Shown here in pieces: positions 32,914-41,095 of a stretch of DNA of 64,000 nt. The notes below the pieces were generated by a model. That model was not told the origin of the DNA and searched no databases. It saw nothing but the letters and a program-made list of their open reading frames with translations. The stretch spans positions 248,001 through 312,000 of the forward strand of contig NZ_JAPWDU010000004.1 of the NCBI RefSeq assembly GCF_027257155.1, read 5' to 3'. The stretch's first letter is position 1. Every line of letters starts with the position of its first letter. The DNA comes from Cerasicoccus sp. TK19100 (GTDB lineage: Bacteria > Verrucomicrobiota > Verrucomicrobiia > Opitutales > Cerasicoccaceae). The position numbers were made by a program, and so were the translations under genes.

Positions 32914-34323
32914 CTAAGCCGTAGGGCGGGCTTTGGGCTTGGGGGGCCTGGCGGCGGGGGCTTTGGGCTGTTCGCCTTTTTGGATTTGGCGGCCGGTCTC
33001 GGTGAGGATGGCGCGGATGGCGTCGGGGATGACTGGCTTGGACAAGTAGTAGTTCATGCCGGCGTCGAGGAACTTCTGGCCGTCGCCGACGTTGGCGAAA
33101 GCGGTGGTCGCGACGATGGGGATGTTGACGTATTCCGGGCCGCAGGCACCACTGCGGATGGCCTGGGTGGCCTCGATGCCGTCGACGTTGGGCATCATGA
33201 TGTCCATGAAGATGAGGTTGTAGGGCTTTTGCACGAGTTGCTCCTGCGCCTTGAGACCGTCGGTGGCGAAGTCAGCCCGGTGGCCCATCTTTTCCAGAAT
33301 GGCTTTCATCGTAATGCAGTTGAGCGTGTTGTCGTCGACCACGAGCACATCGAGCACGAAAAGGTTTTTTGAGAGCGACGTCTTGAGCAGCGAACGCGAG
33401 GACAACTTGGAGCCGAGCGTTTCCTTTTTCGTGACGAAGCCTTCGGCAAAAAAGCGGATGTTGAAACGCGCGCCGCCACTCTCACTGGGCTCGTAATTAA
33501 TGGTGCCGCCGAGCCCCTTTTCGACCATGAATTTTGAGATACTCAGGCCCAGCCCCGTGCCCTCGTATTTGCGCGTTTTGGAGTCGACGAGTTGATGAAA
33601 TGGCTTGAAGAGTTCGTTGCGTTTGGCCGGGTCAATGCCGATGCCGGTATCGGCGACTTGAATGGCGACCTCGTATTGGTTTTTGGTGCCGTTGGTCGTG
33701 TAGTGCCGGTAAAAAACCTCCAACTGAATGTGCCCCTGGTCGGTGTATTTGATGGCGTTGGAGACGAGGTTGACGAGGGCTTGGCGGAGGCAATTACGAT
33801 CGCAAATGACCTGAAGCTCCTTGTCATCGTCGTTGTGGTTGCACTCAAAGACGATGTCTTTACGCGAGGCCTCTTCCTTGAAAAGAGTGTGCACTTCCTC
33901 GATGACATGCGAGAGGCTAAAGCGCGTGGCCTGGATCTCAAACGAACCGGCATTGATCTTGGTGTAGTCGAGCACGTTGGTCAAAATATTGAGCAACGCG
34001 TCGGTGCTTTGGGTAATGGTGTTGAGGTATTCGAGCTGGTCAGGACGTGGGTCGGAGGTAATGAGGATTTCCGACAGGCCGTTAATGCAGTTGAGCGGCG
34101 TGCGGATTTCGTGGCTCATTGTGGCCAAAAAGAGCTCTTTGGTGTCGGCCGTGGCCTCGGCTTTTTCCGCCACTTCCAGAGAATGTGCTAACTGCTTTTT
34201 GAGGCGCTCGTTCTCGGCAAGCAGTTTTTCGTTTTTGCGATGAAACCGGTCGAACAAGAAAACGAGCGCGATCAGTACCAACAGTCCTATCAGCAACCCG
34301 CCCGTCGAAATAAGGAAATCCAT
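32914..34323 (-). CDS. Hybrid sensor histidine kinase with receiver domain
   Basis: A 469-residue protein. One membrane helix (about 8-25) is followed by a short coiled coil and the HisKA box FLATMSHEIRTPLN with phospho-accepting His71. The HATPase domain has QALVNLVSNAIKYTDQGH (N box), VADTGIGID (G1) and GTGLGLSISK (G2). A C-terminal receiver domain has LVVDDN, phospho-acceptor Asp374 (FMDIMMPNVDG) and Lys429 (LSKPV). There is no periplasmic sensing domain, so the input is through the helix or a partner. A Pro/Lys/Ala-rich tail closes it. No response regulator is adjacent. It is divergent from the peptide-binding protein gene. Confidence 0.94.
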   Translation of the reverse strand: MDFLISTGGLLIGLLVLIALVFLFDRFHRKNEKLLAENERLKKQLAHSLEVAEKAEATADTKELFLATMSHEIRTPLNCINGLSEILITSDPRPDQLEYLNTITQSTDALLNILTNVLDYTKINAGSFEIQATRFSLSHVIEEVHTLFKEEASRKDIVFECNHNDDDKELQVICDRNCLRQALVNLVSNAIKYTDQGHIQLEVFYRHYTTNGTKNQYEVAIQVADTGIGIDPAKRNELFKPFHQLVDSKTRKYEGTGLGLSISKFMVEKGLGGTINYEPSESGGARFNIRFFAEGFVTKKETLGSKLSSRSLLKTSLSKNLFVLDVLVVDDNTLNCITMKAILEKMGHRADFATDGLKAQEQLVQKPYNLIFMDIMMPNVDGIEATQAIRSGACGPEYVNIPIVATTAFANVGDGQKFLDAGMNYYLSKPVIPDAIRAILTETGRQIQKGEQPKAPAARPPKPKARPTA

Positions 34324-34343
34324 AGCTAATGTTGATTAATAAA

Positions 34344-34397
34344 TAGCGTTCCGACGAGTTTTTTTTATAGGCCCACAAGTCTCAAAGTGGAACGCTA
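34344..34397. promoter_or_regulatory. Spaced inverted repeat in the kinase / lipoprotein intergenic region
   Basis: TAGCGTTCC (34344-34352) and GGAACGCTA (34389-34397) form a perfect 9-base inverted repeat with a 36-base spacer that includes an eight-T run. It sits upstream of both divergent genes. It may be a regulator site, an mRNA hairpin, or a T-rich terminator-like structure. Confidence 0.3.
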
Positions 34398-34525
34398 AAC
34401 CCCTCTGAGGCACCAGTGAAGTTAAGTAAAGCCCGTTCCGTACACCCCTTATCGGCAGCCATGAACGCCACTTAATCCGCGCTTTTTGTTGGCGGGCTAC
34501 GCGGCGTTTTGTAAGCTTAGGGTTA

Positions 34526-36103
34526 ATGCTCACGAAAACTTCTTTGCTCGCCGGCTGCCTTGCACTGGCGCTCGCGCTCGCCGGTTGCGGCGGCGATAAA
34601 TCCAACTCCGCCCGGGAGACGCCCAAGACCTTTATTCTCGCGCGTGGCAGTGATGCGCAGAAGCTCGACCCTGCCGACGTGGACGACGGCGAGTCCGTCA
34701 ATGCGCTGGCCCAGATTTGCGAGGGGCTGCTGCGCTTTAAGCCCGGCACACTGGAGCTGGAGCCATGGCTGGCGGAGTCGTTTGAGTCGTCCGAGGACGG
34801 GCTCAGCCACACCTTCAAGCTACGCGAGGGGGTCCAGTTTCACGACGGCACTCCGCTCACGGCGGAGACCGCGGCCTTCAGCTTTCGCCGGCAGCTCGAC
34901 CCAAGCCATCCCGCGCATTTGGCCACGGCGAGCTTCGTTTACTGGAACTACCTTTACAACGACATCGAGGCCGTGGAAGTCGTCGACCCGATGACGCTGC
35001 GCTTTCGCCTCAAGCAGCCCAATGCGACGATTCTCTACTCTTTGGCGATCTTTCCAGCGTGGCTGATCAGCCCCAACACGCCGCCCGCAGAGATCCCCAG
35101 CAAACCGGTCGGCACCGGCCCGTACGTGTTCGATCACTGGGAAAAGGACCAGGCCATCTCGCTGCGCCGCAACGAGGAATACTGGGCGTATCCTCCGCAT
35201 TTCGACCGCGTGGTCCTCAACACGATTCCGGAAAACACCGTGCGCCGCCTGGCGCTGACCTCCGGGGCGGTGTCTGCCATCGACGGCGTGCAACCGGCCG
35301 AGGCCGAGACCGTTGCGCAGGACCCACTCTTTAAGCTCTACCGTGGCCCGAGCATGAACGTCGGCTACCTGGCCATTCAGACCGAAAACCCGAAGTTTGC
35401 CGATCCCGAGATCCGCCGCGCGCTGGCCATGGCCATCGACCGCGAGGCCTTGGTAAAGCTTGCGCTCGACGGTGCGGCTCTGCCCGCGAGCTACCCGATA
35501 CCGCCCGGCTTCCTTGGCGAACCCAAGGGCGAGGACCCGCCTTTTACCTACGATCCTGCCGCCGCCAAGGCCATCCTGACCCAGTATCCGGAGTTCACCC
35601 AAGAGCCCATCGTGCTGAGCACACTCAGCGACTCGCGCCCGTATTTTCCCGATCCGCAGCGCGTGGCCTCGCTGATCCGCAGCGACTGGGAAGCCATCGG
35701 CCTGCAAGTGGAGATCGAGACGCGCGACTTCAAAAGCCACCTGCAAACGCTTCGCAATGGCGACTACGAGTGCGGGCTCATCGGCTGGATCGGCGACAAC
35801 GGCGACCCGGATAATTTCCTCGCGACTTTCTTTCACAGCCGCGCCGCCGTCAAAGGCAGCGCCACGAATTTCGCCTTCTATCAGAACCCGAAAATGGACG
35901 AGCTACTCGACGAGGCCCGCCGGGTCAGCAACACCGCCGAACGCGCCAAGCTCTACAACGCCGCGCTGGCCGAGTGGTCCCGCGACTTGCCAATCATCCC
36001 CCTGGTCCACGCCGAGCAAATGGTGCTAATGCGCGCGGAGTTCACCGGCTTCACCCTCTCGCCGACGGGCAATATTTTCCTCGGTCCGGTCAAGGCCAAG
36101 TAG
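34526..36103 (+). CDS. Peptide/oligopeptide ABC-transporter substrate-binding lipoprotein
   Basis: A 525-residue family 5 solute-binding protein (OppA/DppA type). The lipoprotein signal ends in the lipobox LAGC at residues 18-21. Family segments include YEGLLRFKPGTLELEPWLAE-like sequence near residue 68, HDGTPLTAETAAFSFRRQLD, KPVGTGPYVFDHWEKDQ, IRRALAMAIDREALV and IGWIGDNGDPDNFLATF. It should be anchored at the outer face of the inner membrane or the inner face of the outer membrane and capture peptides. No permease or ATPase genes are next to it, so it is an orphan here. Confidence 0.93.
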   Translation: MLTKTSLLAGCLALALALAGCGGDKSNSARETPKTFILARGSDAQKLDPADVDDGESVNALAQICEGLLRFKPGTLELEPWLAESFESSEDGLSHTFKLREGVQFHDGTPLTAETAAFSFRRQLDPSHPAHLATASFVYWNYLYNDIEAVEVVDPMTLRFRLKQPNATILYSLAIFPAWLISPNTPPAEIPSKPVGTGPYVFDHWEKDQAISLRRNEEYWAYPPHFDRVVLNTIPENTVRRLALTSGAVSAIDGVQPAEAETVAQDPLFKLYRGPSMNVGYLAIQTENPKFADPEIRRALAMAIDREALVKLALDGAALPASYPIPPGFLGEPKGEDPPFTYDPAAAKAILTQYPEFTQEPIVLSTLSDSRPYFPDPQRVASLIRSDWEAIGLQVEIETRDFKSHLQTLRNGDYECGLIGWIGDNGDPDNFLATFFHSRAAVKGSATNFAFYQNPKMDELLDEARRVSNTAERAKLYNAALAEWSRDLPIIPLVHAEQMVLMRAEFTGFTLSPTGNIFLGPVKAK

Positions 36104-36193
36104 CCACGGCCATGTGACAGCAAGCCAGCTTTGGACAATTGTTATTGCAGCGGTCTGCCCGATACATCATCGTCCAGCGCAACAACGCCACCC

Positions 36194-36874
36194 ATGAAAG
36201 CATTCGCCATCGCCACGGTTATCATCCTGATCGTCCTGCTCTTGGACCTGAATTACAACATCCGCGCCCTGCGTGAAGATACCGCGCAATTGCTGCAAGT
36301 GGAGGCGTCGACCAGTTCGACGCAATCATCCGTGAGGCGTCAGTCATTGAGTGCATCGGCGGACAGCGAGGCCATCGTCGCCCTCATCAAGGCGGAGCTG
36401 GAAGCCCAACTTGCCGAAAACCAACTCGCCCTGATCGCGCAGTTGGAAAAAGAGCGGGAGCTAAACGCCGCTGCCCAGCAGGAGGCCATTGCCGAATATT
36501 TCGCCTCAAGCGACTTCGAGGACCGCCTCTGGGGTATCGTTAACGGCTTCATTCTTGATTTCCTGCACCCGGAAAACCAGGCACTGATCGAAAAGCAAAT
36601 ACAAGAGCAGGCCCAAGCTTATCAAGAAGAGCAGGATCGCAAATTTCCCGAGCGGCGCATCACCAATAACCTTCGCATGATCGCCTCCGCTGGGCAGCAG
36701 TATATCCTCGAAGAAGGCGTGAGCAGCGTGAACTACTCACAGCTGGTCGGTGATTATTTCCGGCCGTTTGACCCCGTCGCCGGTGAGCGCTACGACAACA
36801 TCACCATCTCCGAAGACGGCGGCACCATCCGCGCCACCACCGTCGATGGCAAGGTGGTGGAATTTTCGTACTAG
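36194..36874 (+). CDS. Membrane-anchored coiled-coil protein with pilin-like C-terminal domain
   Basis: A 226-residue protein. One N-terminal membrane helix (MKAFAIATVIILIVLLLDLN) is followed by a Gln/Glu-rich coiled coil at about 60-165. The C-terminal 60 residues (ITNNLRMIASAGQQYILEEG, YSQLVGDYFRPFDPVAGERY) resemble the globular ends of pseudopilin-like proteins frequent in Verrucomicrobiota. There is no prepilin peptidase site. I chose the ATG at 36194 because the start at 36131 puts a polar 21-residue lead before the helix. Function is unknown. Confidence 0.7.
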   Translation: MKAFAIATVIILIVLLLDLNYNIRALREDTAQLLQVEASTSSTQSSVRRQSLSASADSEAIVALIKAELEAQLAENQLALIAQLEKERELNAAAQQEAIAEYFASSDFEDRLWGIVNGFILDFLHPENQALIEKQIQEQAQAYQEEQDRKFPERRITNNLRMIASAGQQYILEEGVSSVNYSQLVGDYFRPFDPVAGERYDNITISEDGGTIRATTVDGKVVEFSY

Positions 36875-36892
36875 ACGTTTTTTCCAGTAATT

Positions 36893-36910
36893 TCGCTAGC
36901 TTACTAGCGA
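36893..36910. promoter_or_regulatory. Palindrome upstream of PEP-CTERM gene
   Basis: TCGCTAG-CTTA-CTAGCGA is an 18-base inverted repeat in the 111-base AT-rich gap between the pilin-like gene and the PEP-CTERM gene. It could be an operator or a weak terminator; there is no T tract directly after it. Confidence 0.35.
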
Positions 36911-36985
36911 TTACACGAATTAATCACTCGATATATTGAATGAGTTAGAGTTGACCCCCTGCGAATAACACGTAATGCTAACGTT

Positions 36986-37864
36986 ATGTCACCTACCCTA
37001 ACAAAGACAATAATGGCTACCGCATCACTCGTCACAATCCCCCTGCTATCTGAGGCCGTTGTGGCCGTTCAGTGGGGGCCCGATACGAATGTAACTGGCG
37101 GCGGATTCGGGATAAACCTTTCCCCGAACTCTCCCGATCCCAGCATCATCGACCTGACGGATCCCGGCAACCCAGATCCTGCGACCAACGGCGGCACCTA
37201 TTATCCGAATAACACCAATTCGCGCTCCCCGGTGTTCTTCTACACAGGCGTCGCGAATGCTGGTGAACTGGACAACCGAATCATTAATAATACCGCCCCC
37301 GCCACCTCAGAAATGCGTCTTGGCATTCGCGACACTGATGGCGGCGACGGATTTGTGGCACAAGGAGCCAACTTGGTGCTTTGGACGCAAACCGGCTTTG
37401 ATTACGCCTCCGGTCCGGACCACGGCTTCCTCAACGGGTATGACTCCACCCCAGCCACGCTGGAAAGCATCAACAGCAGCTGGGCCACCAACGGCGGAAC
37501 GGCAGCTGCCCAAACCACGCTCTATTTTATCATCCGCCTCGGCAGCGATTTCTATGCGGCCGGTGGTGACTCGCTTTCAGCAAGCACGGACTTGCTCGAC
37601 CCCGCAGCGGCAACGTGGTATAACTACGATCCGCTGACAGACATTGAAGCAATTGGCAGCGAGGCCACGCTCACTAATTTCGACAACCTGACCGCCGCCG
37701 GCGTTATGACGGCGTTCGATTATACTTCCGGCAGCGCTATTTATCTTAACGCTGAGCTGGGCGAGTTTCAGGTAAACGTCGTCCCCGAACCGCAGACCTA
37801 CGCCTTGATCGCCGGTTGCACCGGCCTGCTAATCGCTATCCGCCGCCGCCAAAAGCGCAGCTAA
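36986..37864 (+). CDS. PEP-CTERM sorting-domain protein
   Basis: A 292-residue exported protein with a signal peptide (hydrophobic stretch at about 9-27), a beta-type body rich in Asn/Thr/Gly/Asp and a sorting tail (VPEPQTYALIAGCTGLLIAI, then RRRQKRS). An alternative ATG at 37013 would shorten the lead by nine residues and give a more usual signal peptide. It is a single-gene unit with a strong terminator 28 bases downstream. Substrate or partner is unknown. Confidence 0.9.
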   Translation: MSPTLTKTIMATASLVTIPLLSEAVVAVQWGPDTNVTGGGFGINLSPNSPDPSIIDLTDPGNPDPATNGGTYYPNNTNSRSPVFFYTGVANAGELDNRIINNTAPATSEMRLGIRDTDGGDGFVAQGANLVLWTQTGFDYASGPDHGFLNGYDSTPATLESINSSWATNGGTAAAQTTLYFIIRLGSDFYAAGGDSLSASTDLLDPAAATWYNYDPLTDIEAIGSEATLTNFDNLTAAGVMTAFDYTSGSAIYLNAELGEFQVNVVPEPQTYALIAGCTGLLIAIRRRQKRS

Positions 37865-37891
37865 GCGAAATAGAAAGCCCAGTTTCAAACC

Positions 37892-37923
37892 AAAAGCGCC
37901 GGTGTTAGCTGGCGCTTTTTTTT
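37892..37923 (+). terminator. Rho-independent terminator after PEP-CTERM gene
   Basis: AAAAGCGCC and GGCGCTTTT pair over 9 bases around a 10-base loop, followed by a run of T to 37923. It lies 28 bases after the stop at 37864. Confidence 0.9.
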
Positions 37924-38033
37924 GTGTTCCTCGGGAGGATGAATACAGCGGAGAAAGCGCCGCCTGAACAGCTTGCCAGATGCAACGGTGGGTTGCTTTG
38001 TGAAGAGGAGTTCAAGCGTTCGCATCAGTAAAA

Positions 38034-38114
38034 ATGTAGGGCTCGCGCTTGCGCGATGCCGCCGTTACCCCTTCGCCTGCAGTCTGCGGCGTCGCGCAAG
38101 CGCGAGCCCTACAT
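38034..38114. repeat. Palindromic GTAG...CTAC element (GCGCTTGCGCGA type)
   Basis: ATGTAGGGCTCGCGC at 38034 begins an arm of 29 bases, mirrored at 38086-38114 with one mismatch and a 23-base loop region. It lies between two convergent genes. The 339-base gap from 37865 to 38203 holds only this element and the terminator at 37892; I see no gene there. Confidence 0.85.
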
Positions 38115-38203
38115 CATTCCGCGGACAGGGAGACAACGCAGTGGCGGGAAGCATTTTTACACGCCTACCGGCAACCCTGCTTTAACTGCAACGGCGCGAT
38201 ATC

Positions 38204-39082
38204 TTAGTTAATCCGCTGCTCCATGTAGCGGGCGAGCTCGATGAGGACGGTGTTGTTGCCGCCGAGCTGCTCGAAGCGCTTCACGGCTTCCTCGGTGTGC
38301 TCGTGGGCCTTGGCGCGGGAGGCGTCGAGGCCGTAGAGAGCCGGATAGGTCATCTTGTTGTTCTCTTCGTCGGCACCCACGGGCTTGCCCATGGTTTCGG
38401 CGTCAGAGGTTTCGTCGAGAATGTCGTCGATAATCTGGAAAGCCAGGCCAACGTGCTTGCCCGCCTCACGCATGATGGCGACGTGCTCGGCGTCGGCACC
38501 CGTCAGGCGGTAGCCCATGGTCAGCGACGTGGTGATCAGCGCGCCGGTCTTATTTAAATGAATGAACTCCAGGCGGTCGGCAGTGGGCTCGTCGCGTTCG
38601 CCGAGGAGGTCTTCCATCTGCCCACCAATGAGTTTTTCGCTGCCGGCGGCGTCGCCGAGGTCGTGCACGAGGTCCACCGCGAGTTGCGGATCGTAGCGGT
38701 ATTTGTCAGCCAGAATCCAAAGGGCGTAGGTCAGCAGAGCGTCACCAGCCAAGAGCGCGGTTTCCTCGTCGAACTGCTTGTGGCAGGTCGGGCGGCCGCG
38801 GCGCAGATCGGAGTCGTCCATGCAGGGCAGGTCGTCGTGGATCAGGCTGTAGGTGTGCAGGCACTCCATGGCGACGCAGGCTGGCATCGGGTCGTGCTGG
38901 GACTCAAACAACTCGTAAGCCGCGAGGATGAGGCATGGGCGCAGGCGCTTGCCGCCAGCCTGGAGACTGTAGCGCATTGCTTCGTGCAGGACGGCCGGGC
39001 GGACGCTCGCAGCCGGGGTGAGCTCATCAAGGGCGCGCTCGACGCGCTCGCGGTATTCGTTTACTGTTGCTTTGAAATCCAT
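38204..39082 (-). CDS. Polyprenyl (farnesyl/geranylgeranyl) diphosphate synthase
   Basis: A 292-residue isoprenyl chain-elongation enzyme. Both aspartate-rich motifs are present: SLIHDDLPCMDDSDLRRGRP (first, about residues 80-99) and LAFQIIDDILDETSD (second, about 218). GGKRLRP near residue 44 and EKLIGGQMEDL near 158 are also standard. It makes C15-C20 diphosphates for quinones, carotenoids or cell-wall carriers; chain length is not certain. I chose the ATG at 39082; a longer frame from 39214 would overlap the divergent gene that starts at 39120. Confidence 0.94.
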   Translation of the reverse strand: MDFKATVNEYRERVERALDELTPAASVRPAVLHEAMRYSLQAGGKRLRPCLILAAYELFESQHDPMPACVAMECLHTYSLIHDDLPCMDDSDLRRGRPTCHKQFDEETALLAGDALLTYALWILADKYRYDPQLAVDLVHDLGDAAGSEKLIGGQMEDLLGERDEPTADRLEFIHLNKTGALITTSLTMGYRLTGADAEHVAIMREAGKHVGLAFQIIDDILDETSDAETMGKPVGADEENNKMTYPALYGLDASRAKAHEHTEEAVKRFEQLGGNNTVLIELARYMEQRIN

Positions 39083-39119
39083 GGGAGAGACAATCTGGGG
39101 CAATTCAAAACCGGACGGT

Positions 39120-39725
39120 ATGGCAAGCATTGAGAACATTGGCGAGCGCATTTTTAACGAAGAGGACAGCTGGAAGAAGCTGCTCATTGGCGGAGCTATG
39201 TGCCTGACGATCATCGGGCTGCCGCTGGCCTTCGGCTATTTATTCGCCTACGCCTTCAACCTGCGTAAGAACGCGCTCGCCCCCCTGCCCCGCTGGGACA
39301 ACTGGCAGCGGATGTTTATGGTGGGCCTGCACAGCCTGGCGGTCTTCGTGGCCTGGGTAGGTATTCCCATGGCGCTGGCGCTGATCATCACCTGGCTCTT
39401 TGGCATGGTCCCAGGATCGTTTTTAGACATCTTTTCGTGGCTGGCCCGCGCGGGTGCACTAGTCGTGGGACTGCCGATGTTCTGCTCGGCGCTGATTCAT
39501 TATCAAAACACCCAGGAGTGGTCCTCACTGGCGGACGTGGAATCGATCTTCGCGCCAGTGCAGGAAAACTGGATCCGCCTGATCATCCCCAGCGTGGCTT
39601 GGATCGGCCTGATCGTCATTGGCCTGCCGCTGCTGCCCTTCACCTTTTTTCTTGGCATGACGCTCTACGTGGCTTACGCGATTCCGCTGCTTTCCCAAAA
39701 CACCGGGAAAGCACCGAAGCTTTAA
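39120..39725 (+). CDS. DUF4013-like polytopic membrane protein
   Basis: A 201-residue protein with about five hydrophobic segments. The start has IFNEEDSWKKLLIGGAMCLT, then PLAFGYLFAYAFNLRKNAL and PLPRWDNWQRMFMVGL, which match DUF4013 membrane proteins of unknown function. The ATG at 39120 is preferred, because the in-frame ATG at 39018 would place 34 polar residues ahead and overlap the divergent polyprenyl synthase. It shares a 37-base divergent promoter gap with that gene and precedes the FmdB gene by 24 bases. Confidence 0.82.
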   Translation: MASIENIGERIFNEEDSWKKLLIGGAMCLTIIGLPLAFGYLFAYAFNLRKNALAPLPRWDNWQRMFMVGLHSLAVFVAWVGIPMALALIITWLFGMVPGSFLDIFSWLARAGALVVGLPMFCSALIHYQNTQEWSSLADVESIFAPVQENWIRLIIPSVAWIGLIVIGLPLLPFTFFLGMTLYVAYAIPLLSQNTGKAPKL

Positions 39726-39749
39726 TTTCACCAGACGCTCACAACGACC

Positions 39750-40052
39750 ATGCCCACATACGATTATTTTTGCTCCGCCTGCGACACGGAGTTCGAGTAT
39801 TTTCAGTCTATGAAGGACGACCCGCTGACCGACTGCCCGCACTGCAAGAAGAAGGGCAAGGTAAAGCGCCAGATCAGTTCCGGTGCCGGCATAATCTTCA
39901 AAGGGAGCGGCTTCTACGAAACCGACTACAAGACCAAGTCTGGCAGCAAGTCCGAGGGCGATTCCAAGGGCGGCGAGTCGAAGTCGGAATCCAAGAAGGA
40001 AACGAAGTCCGAGAGCAAGAAGAGCGACAGCACTTCCAAGAAGGCAACGTGA
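39750..40052 (+). CDS. FmdB-family zinc-ribbon protein
   Basis: A 100-residue protein. The N-terminal zinc ribbon MPTYDYFCSACDTEFEYFQS with a second Cys pair CPHCKKKGKVKRQ fits FmdB family regulators. The last 40 residues are a low-complexity Lys/Ser/Glu tail. Family members are small proteins of uncertain, possibly regulatory, role. It follows the DUF4013 gene closely and is probably co-transcribed. Confidence 0.9.
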   Translation: MPTYDYFCSACDTEFEYFQSMKDDPLTDCPHCKKKGKVKRQISSGAGIIFKGSGFYETDYKTKSGSKSEGDSKGGESKSESKKETKSESKKSDSTSKKAT

Positions 40053-40085
40053 CCTTGCATCCAAAGATTTTTGCCTAGCAAAAAT

Positions 40086-40196
40086 GGTAGGGCGCAGTCT
40101 CCAGACAAGCCGCCAGCATCCTGCTGGACCGATAAATTTGCTCACTGGGCAAATGCCACTCCTACGCGGCGGCTTGTCTGGAGACTGCGCCCTACC
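40086..40196. repeat. Palindromic GTAG...CTAC element (GGGCGCAGTC type)
   Basis: A 29-base arm beginning GGTAGGGCGCAGTC (40086-40114) is mirrored perfectly at 40168-40196. The region is between the convergent FmdB and zinc-ribbon membrane-protein genes. The TAG stop of the latter (40192-40194) is part of the right arm. Outer sequence matches the element at 27103-27333. Confidence 0.92.
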
Positions 40197-40965
40197 TCTT
40201 AGACATCAGCAGTAAGGATCGCGCCATCACCGCGAACATCCACAACAGGCCGCCGACCATGATCGCGCGACCGATGAATAGCACCGTGCGCGCGATGTAG
40301 ATATCCTGGTCGAGGCAATCGAGTATCGTCAGGATGTTGTTCCAATCGTGTCCGTCGACCTCGCGGCCCGTGTGCCCACCAATCAAGGTCAACTGCAGCG
40401 AGCGGGCGTCGTTAATGTAGATCGAGGTATCGACCAGACTTTGCCCAGCCCACCAGAGGCCAAGGCCCGCCGCGTAGCAGTCGCGGTTTTTGATTAAAAA
40501 CGCCCCTGCCAGAATCAGCGGCATCAGTAGTTGACCCAGTCCACCGCCAAGGAACATGAGCAGCTCGTTGCCGAATACGCCAAAGATCCAGTGCCCGGCC
40601 TCGTGGAAGATCAGATTCACGCGATTGAGCCAGAAATGGTGGTCATCGAGCAGTCGCAGCGGCAACTGGAAAAACGGGATACTCACCCACACGACCAGGC
40701 ACCAAAAGGCGAAACGCGCTCCCGTGGCCCAGGAGTCGTCGGCCTTCGGCGCGCCGAGCAAGTGCTCCCCCGCCCAACTGCCGAAGCCTTGCCCGCCTGC
40801 CGCTGCGGGGACCGCTGGTGCTGAGGATTCGGTGAGCGGGCTCTGGCAGGCCGGACAAGCCAGTGATGCGCCATGTGCCTGAATCGTCGTTTCCTCAAAC
40901 TCCCAGCTTTGCGAGCACGTGTTGCAGCGGTAATGGCGCATCGGGCGATAATCTGCTAACCGCAT
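40192..40965 (-). CDS. Zinc-ribbon membrane protein with HEAGH motif (M50-like)
   Basis: A 257-residue protein. It has an N-terminal zinc ribbon with Cys14/Cys17 (YRCNTCSQ) and Cys37/Cys40 (LACPACQS), then an Ala/Gly linker, then about five hydrophobic segments. The second contains LIFHEAGHWIFGVFG with HExxH at residues 121-125, the metal motif of site-2-protease-like M50 enzymes. I do not see a clear NxxPxxxxDG motif; NDARSLQ and DGHDWN are weak candidates, so activity is uncertain. The stop codon comes from a palindromic repeat. Alternative start M9 would begin at the zinc ribbon. Confidence 0.75.
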   Translation of the reverse strand: MRLADYRPMRHYRCNTCSQSWEFEETTIQAHGASLACPACQSPLTESSAPAVPAAAGGQGFGSWAGEHLLGAPKADDSWATGARFAFWCLVVWVSIPFFQLPLRLLDDHHFWLNRVNLIFHEAGHWIFGVFGNELLMFLGGGLGQLLMPLILAGAFLIKNRDCYAAGLGLWWAGQSLVDTSIYINDARSLQLTLIGGHTGREVDGHDWNNILTILDCLDQDIYIARTVLFIGRAIMVGGLLWMFAVMARSLLLMSKR

Positions 40966-41095
40966 ACCTCAGTAAAGAGGGAAAATGTGATTCTGCCGGA
41001 ACGTTGGGTTGCATTGTGCCCGCGAAGTTCTACGCTGCTTCGTTTTGCCCGAATACAGGCACCCAACCAACAACCCGAAAAACCGCAGAAAAGAC

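Noticed and set aside
32579-32917. Plus-strand frame between the Hyi-like and kinase genes
   Set aside because: It overlaps the 5' end of the Hyi-like gene antisense, has no domain pattern and an odd composition; the gap is better left as non-coding.
38034-38114. The long palindromes as tRNA or structured RNA genes
   Set aside because: They form simple hairpins with no cloverleaf, no CCA-type end and no conserved RNA motifs.
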